From a virus: DNA of 32,416 nucleotides. Position numbers and translations under genes: made by a program. Positions 30,548-32,416 of this stretch are shown here, one piece after another. The DNA lies in the IMG/VR virus record IMGVR_UViG_3300043427_000940, positions 1 through 32,416 of that record; one strand, given 5' to 3'. Under the pieces are notes generated by a model. The model was not told the DNA's origin and made no database searches. It saw only the letters and a list, made by a program, of their open reading frames with translations. Position 1 is the first letter of the stretch. Every line of letters begins with the position of its first letter.

Positions 30548-31054
30548 TCAGCGGGTGGGGTTGGTGAACTCGTTCTTCTCGATGGCGCGGGTGATGTACC
30601 ACTGTGCCTTCTTCAAATCCTCCAACCCGGCGTTGGTGCCCTTCTTCCCGGCGCGGCTGATGTACTTGACCGCGTTGCCAAGGTGGTAGCCCAAGCCCTT
30701 CGCTTCGATGAAGTCGATAGTCTCCACGCCCCCGTCGGTGTAGTGGGCGGGGTTGGTCACCGGGTCGTGTGCCTTCTCATGCAGGGTGATAGCCAACTCT
30801 TTGATCTGCTTGGCGGCGGCTGATTTCCAGTACGCCTTCTTGTGCACCGCGTCAATGTCCACGCCGTCCATCTTGGGTTTGGGCGCGGCTACTGCCACGG
30901 CTTTACGGGCCTTGGTCTGCGCCTTCTTCATCTGGCTACGAATAACGTAGATGTAATTCGGTGCCAACTTGAACCGGCGCGATATTTCAGCGGGGGTCAT
31001 GTCCGGGTTCTGCTGCATGTACTCACGTACTTTTTGTGCTTTAGACTTTTTCAT
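30548..31054 (-). CDS. HTH + DUF3310 protein
   Basis: 168 residues, ATG 31054 with AAGGAG six bases upstream. Residues 1-45 look like a helix-turn-helix of the 'NPDMTPAEISRRFKLAPNYI' kind. A basic Ala/Lys/Pro linker (about 46-62) follows. The C-terminal domain from about residue 105 is DUF3310: DPVTNPAHYTDGGVETIDFI, then GYHLGNAVKYISRAGKKG and EDLKKAQWYI. DUF3310 proteins are common in phages, sometimes fused to nucleotide kinases, and their exact role is not established. Combining it with an HTH suggests regulation linked to nucleotide or DNA metabolism. Followed by a strong terminator. Confidence 0.85.
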   Translation of the reverse strand: MKKSKAQKVREYMQQNPDMTPAEISRRFKLAPNYIYVIRSQMKKAQTKARKAVAVAAPKPKMDGVDIDAVHKKAYWKSAAAKQIKELAITLHEKAHDPVTNPAHYTDGGVETIDFIEAKGLGYHLGNAVKYISRAGKKGTNAGLEDLKKAQWYITRAIEKNEFTNPTR

Positions 31055-31256
31055 TTTGGGCTCCTTGCTCCATAATAAAGTTAGAAAGAACTTCTCTCAT
31101 TTTCGCCTGCTTCTTCGACGGGAAGTGGGTGTTGAAATACTCCATCACTTCCTTTGGTAGCCGCAGGCTAGTGACTACCAATGCAGGCCGCTTGCCCGGC
31201 CCACGTCCGCGCCGTTTTTGCGGCGTAGATTCAATTGCTTCTGGTTCGTTGCTCAT
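31041..31256 (-). CDS. Ribbon-helix-helix-like DNA-binding protein
   Basis: 71 residues, ATG 31256 with GAGGA ten bases upstream and ATGA overlap with the small frame before it. An Arg/Gly/Pro-rich basic tail (KRRGRGPGKRP, residues 14-24) resembles an AT-hook. It leads into ALVVTSLRLPKEVMEYFNTH, with a beta strand followed by a helix beginning LPKEV, and then REVLSNFIMEQ. This is the layout of RHH (Arc/MetJ-type) repressors, in which the strand pair reads the major groove. It overlaps the following DUF3310 gene by 14 bases. Likely an early transcription regulator of the phage. Confidence 0.65.
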   Translation of the reverse strand: MSNEPEAIESTPQKRRGRGPGKRPALVVTSLRLPKEVMEYFNTHFPSKKQAKMREVLSNFIMEQGAQNEKV

Positions 31257-31402
31257 AGCAGTGCATCCTCATAGTTTTCGATTCGGCTCTCCTTTCGTTT
31301 CGTTCGCTCTAACATTTCTAACAGTTGCCCGTCCACGCGCTGAAACGGGTTGTGTGTCCCGCTCGTAAGGCTTTCGCGCAGCGCGAGGGATTGCGCCTTC
31401 AT
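31253..31402 (-). CDS. Possible 49-residue gene overlapping the zinc-ribbon gene in another frame
   Basis: From ATG 31402 to TGA 31253-31255, ending in ATGA overlap with the RHH gene, as real genes do here. The product (RESLTSGTHNPFQRVDGQLL, then LERTKRKESRIENYEDALL) looks like a normal helical protein. By hand count, 62% of its codons end in G or C, against about 40% in the zinc-ribbon frame over nearly the same bases. No ribosome site is obvious at 31402. It may be a separate gene, or the true C-terminus of the zinc-ribbon protein reached by a frameshift. Confidence 0.4.
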   Translation of the reverse strand: MKAQSLALRESLTSGTHNPFQRVDGQLLEMLERTKRKESRIENYEDALL

Positions 31403-31550
31403 AGATTTGCTCGACAGTGTTGAATCTGTGCAGGTTGCCGCACTCCCTACGTCGGTACGTTTTTTCCTCGTCACTTCTTGACTCCAGTACGTTTGTCCAC
31501 GCTCCGCATTGGGGGCACTTGATCGTCCGTGTCTTTCCGTTTGGTGGCAT
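31269..31550 (-). CDS. Zinc-ribbon protein
   Basis: 93 residues, ATG 31550. The first half is a zinc ribbon: KCPQCGAWTNVLESR, then YRRRECGNLHRF. Cys12, Cys15, Cys37 and His41 are the likely ligands, and the RRR-x-C segment resembles NrdR-type and Ogr-type ribbons. It probably binds nucleic acid or nucleotide and acts in regulation. The second half (from about residue 56) is Arg/Pro-rich and compositionally poor, while a different frame becomes more protein-like there, so the annotated end is uncertain. It overlaps the 3' end of the previous gene by 80 bases. Confidence 0.6.
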   Translation of the reverse strand: MPPNGKTRTIKCPQCGAWTNVLESRSDEEKTYRRRECGNLHRFNTVEQIYEGAIPRAARKPYERDTQPVSARGRATVRNVRANETKGEPNRKL

Positions 31551-31803
31551 CGTTTACTACCGCTAGGGTGAAAGTGGCAAAGTTTCGCATACGCAAAACT
31601 TCTTCTTCGCGGTTCTTGCTGATTCCCTTCAAGAACCCTGCGCTTTTACCTTCTGCTCGTATCTTCTCCACGTTCGCCGTTGATATTTGGCTCAGGGTTT
31701 GCCCTGTCTTGGGCGCACGGAAGTTCACGTCGGCTTGGAACATGCTCGGTCTGGTCCACTCTCTCCACCGAAATGGGTGCTCGGGGTGGCATTTACATTT
31801 CAT
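31471..31803 (-). CDS. Small protein of unknown function with Cys/His N-terminus
   Basis: 110 residues from ATG 31803, with AGGAG seven bases upstream; this start beats an earlier in-frame one at 31953, which would read through an intergenic hairpin region. The N-terminus MKCKCHPEHPFRWREW contains Cys3, Cys5, His6 and His9. The middle is polar and charged (TANVEKIRAEGKSAGFLKGI), and VLRMRNFATFTLAVVNDA is the only hydrophobic stretch. The Lys/Arg-rich tail overlaps the zinc-ribbon gene. No family is recognised. It is preceded by a strongly structured 133-base gap. Confidence 0.55.
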   Translation of the reverse strand: MKCKCHPEHPFRWREWTRPSMFQADVNFRAPKTGQTLSQISTANVEKIRAEGKSAGFLKGISKNREEEVLRMRNFATFTLAVVNDATKRKDTDDQVPPMRSVDKRTGVKK

Positions 31804-31819
31804 CTTTACTCCTGTTAAG

Positions 31820-31885
31820 TGACCCCTTACGGGGGTCAGTCGGTCGGCTCTCAAAGCGGAGGGGAAAAGCCTTGCACCGACTGAC
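31820..31885 (-). promoter_or_regulatory. Structured leader with two competing hairpins before the gene at 31803
   Basis: Arms GTCAGTCGGT (31835-31844) and ACCGACTGAC (31876-31885) form a 10-bp stem with a 31-base loop, inside which GGCT/AGCC can pair again. A second hairpin, TGACCCC with GGGGTCA (31820-31826, 31832-31838), ends eight bases before the AGGAG region of the next gene. The two share bases 31835-31838 and cannot both form fully. No T-run follows either stem. This is the longest gap in the right-hand operon. Confidence 0.45.
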
Positions 31886-31936
31886 GCAGTTATGGGCAGA
31901 TGTATCAGCCGCCCTTGTCCGGTTATCACTTGCGCC

Positions 31937-32077
31937 TTACTTCGCCGGAGCAATCATCGCCGAACGTACGCGGTCCTCAATGTCCCGCGCAAACAGCAGC
32001 AGCATCTTGTTTGTCTCTGCATGCTCCACGTTCCAACCCAGTTTGCGGGCTAGTTCAATGATCTGATCGTCGGTCAT
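31937..32077 (-). CDS. Small phage protein of unknown function
   Basis: 46 residues from ATG 32077, in ATGA overlap with the microprotein before it; GGAAAG serves as ribosome site. A longer reading from 32164 would run through that gene. The sequence (MTDDQIIELARKLGWNVEHA, then MLLLFARDIEDRVRSAM) is one or two amphipathic helices and resembles small acidic proteins commonly found in phage early regions. No function is recognised. Confidence 0.65.
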   Translation of the reverse strand: MTDDQIIELARKLGWNVEHAETNKMLLLFARDIEDRVRSAMIAPAK

Positions 32078-32169
32078 CGTTTGTACTTTCCAATCTGCCA
32101 GATGAGATACCACAGCCCGAACCAGACTGCGGCGTACCAAGTAAGAACCATCCAGTCCCACCAAGTCAT
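32074..32169 (-). CDS. 31-residue Trp-rich single-pass membrane microprotein
   Basis: ATG 32169 to TGA 32074-32076, overlapping both neighbours by ATGA; a GGAGGGGG ribosome site lies about nine bases upstream. Seven of 31 residues are Trp: the peptide starts MTWWDW, continues as one hydrophobic helix of about 22 residues, and ends IGKYKR, a basic tail expected to face the cytoplasm. It is the early-side counterpart of the lysis-cassette peptide at 3796 (MWDW start, similar length). Function unknown; membrane targeting is the only safe inference. Confidence 0.65.
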   Translation of the reverse strand: MTWWDWMVLTWYAAVWFGLWYLIWQIGKYKR

Positions 32170-32416
32170 AGTGCAGTACCCCCTCCGCTGCGCGGTCTGT
32201 TAGCGCAGGGCCACACGTTCTTCAGCACATGGTTGACGATGCTGTCGCCGCTGAAGTTGCGGTCTTGCGGGTTGCTGCGCAGGAAGTTGTGCACCATGTC
32301 CCGCACTTGCCCAACAGTTACGCCCGACGGGGGGCAGTGAACAACGCCGCGCCCGGTGTCAAACACACCGACGATGTACCCCATAGCGTAGATGCGGTCT
32401 GACGCCTCGCCGTTGA
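32166..32416 (-). CDS. Rap1a/Tai-like domain protein, N-terminus outside window
   Basis: An open frame enters from the right edge and ends at TGA 32166-32168. About 82 residues are visible; an internal ATG at 32384 exists but upstream codons (ending SDRIYA) continue the domain. The pattern GYIVGVFDTGRG, HCPPSGVTVGQVRDMV, NFLRSNPQ and IVNHVLKNVWPC matches the Rap1a/Tai family: a GY[IV]-x-G start, a C-x-P-x-GV[TS] loop, a helix with N-x-L, and a terminal WPC, with two Cys able to pair. In bacteria such proteins are periplasmic immunity proteins against type VI amidase toxins. Whether this one has a signal peptide cannot be seen. A phage role is unknown. Confidence 0.55.
   Translation of the reverse strand, partial: NGEASDRIYAMGYIVGVFDTGRGVVHCPPSGVTVGQVRDMVHNFLRSNPQDRNFSGDSIVNHVLKNVWPCANRPRSGGGTAL

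Noticed and set aside
31466-31475. A6 run in the zinc-ribbon gene as a programmed -1 slippery site
   Set aside because: The heptamer A-AAA-AAC is not in the right phase relative to the zinc-ribbon frame, and the protein remains convincing after it.
1-32416. tRNA genes, CRISPR arrays, insertion sequences, integrase or attachment sites
   Set aside because: None was recognised on either strand when reading for cloverleaf-like segments, regular spaced repeats, transposase or recombinase motifs; att sites cannot be judged without the rest of the genome.

Overview
The window looks like a large part of a tailed double-stranded DNA phage genome (Caudoviricetes) of a Gram-negative, probably proteobacterial host. 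The evidence is a holin next to a GH24 lysozyme, near-consensus sigma70 promoters, tightly packed ATGA-overlapping genes, several very large internal-virion-type proteins and a phage-style replication module. Terminase, portal and major capsid genes are not here and should lie to the left. The short-tail (podovirus-like) assignment is an inference from the set of large internal/ejection-type proteins and the absence of a tape measure or sheath. No integrase, tRNA, IS element or CRISPR array was seen. No gap between genes reaches 300 bases; the largest is about 130.

Layout. From 1 to 21022 all genes run on the + strand. (1) 1-3792 is an adhesion/tail-fibre block: the end of one fibre-like gene, a tail assembly chaperone, a fibre-like protein, a seven-bladed beta-propeller, a small helical protein, and a second protein sharing the chaperone's N-terminal domain. 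(2) 3796-5076 is a lysis cassette: a 30-residue tryptophan-rich membrane peptide, a membrane-anchored coiled-coil protein, a 3TM-type (GTA-like) holin and an E-C-T lysozyme. (3) 5104-21022 holds virion proteins: a gp10-like head-completion/tail-hub candidate, a second structural protein, four putative internal proteins (with DUF4214 repeats, glycine-rich segments, 29-residue helical repeats or Gln-rich stretches), and a 2057-residue polyvalent giant with an HExxH peptidase-like motif and an LPD38-like membrane region.

From 21108 to 32416 all genes run on the - strand, converging on a terminator at 21021-21048. Read in transcription order, this block starts at the right edge with a Rap1a-like protein cut by the window, a second Trp-rich membrane microprotein, small regulators (zinc ribbon, ribbon-helix-helix) and an HTH-DUF3310 protein ending at a terminator. 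A strong promoter then drives VRR-NUC, family A DNA polymerase, a small protein, a PD-(D/E)XK nuclease with a probable Fe-S cluster, HNH and an SNF2-type helicase. A second, closely related promoter drives a coiled-coil protein, a zinc-binding putative ssDNA-binding protein, an HTH regulator, a 949-residue primase-helicase and a small last gene. The logic is early/replication genes to the left-going side and late structural/lysis genes to the right-going side.

The most unusual signal is a 73-codon gene printed in a different frame inside the linker of the giant virion gene (16443-16664). There the third-codon GC preference flips completely into the hidden frame, and the hidden protein looks like an ordinary folded small protein while the giant's own sequence becomes low-complexity.
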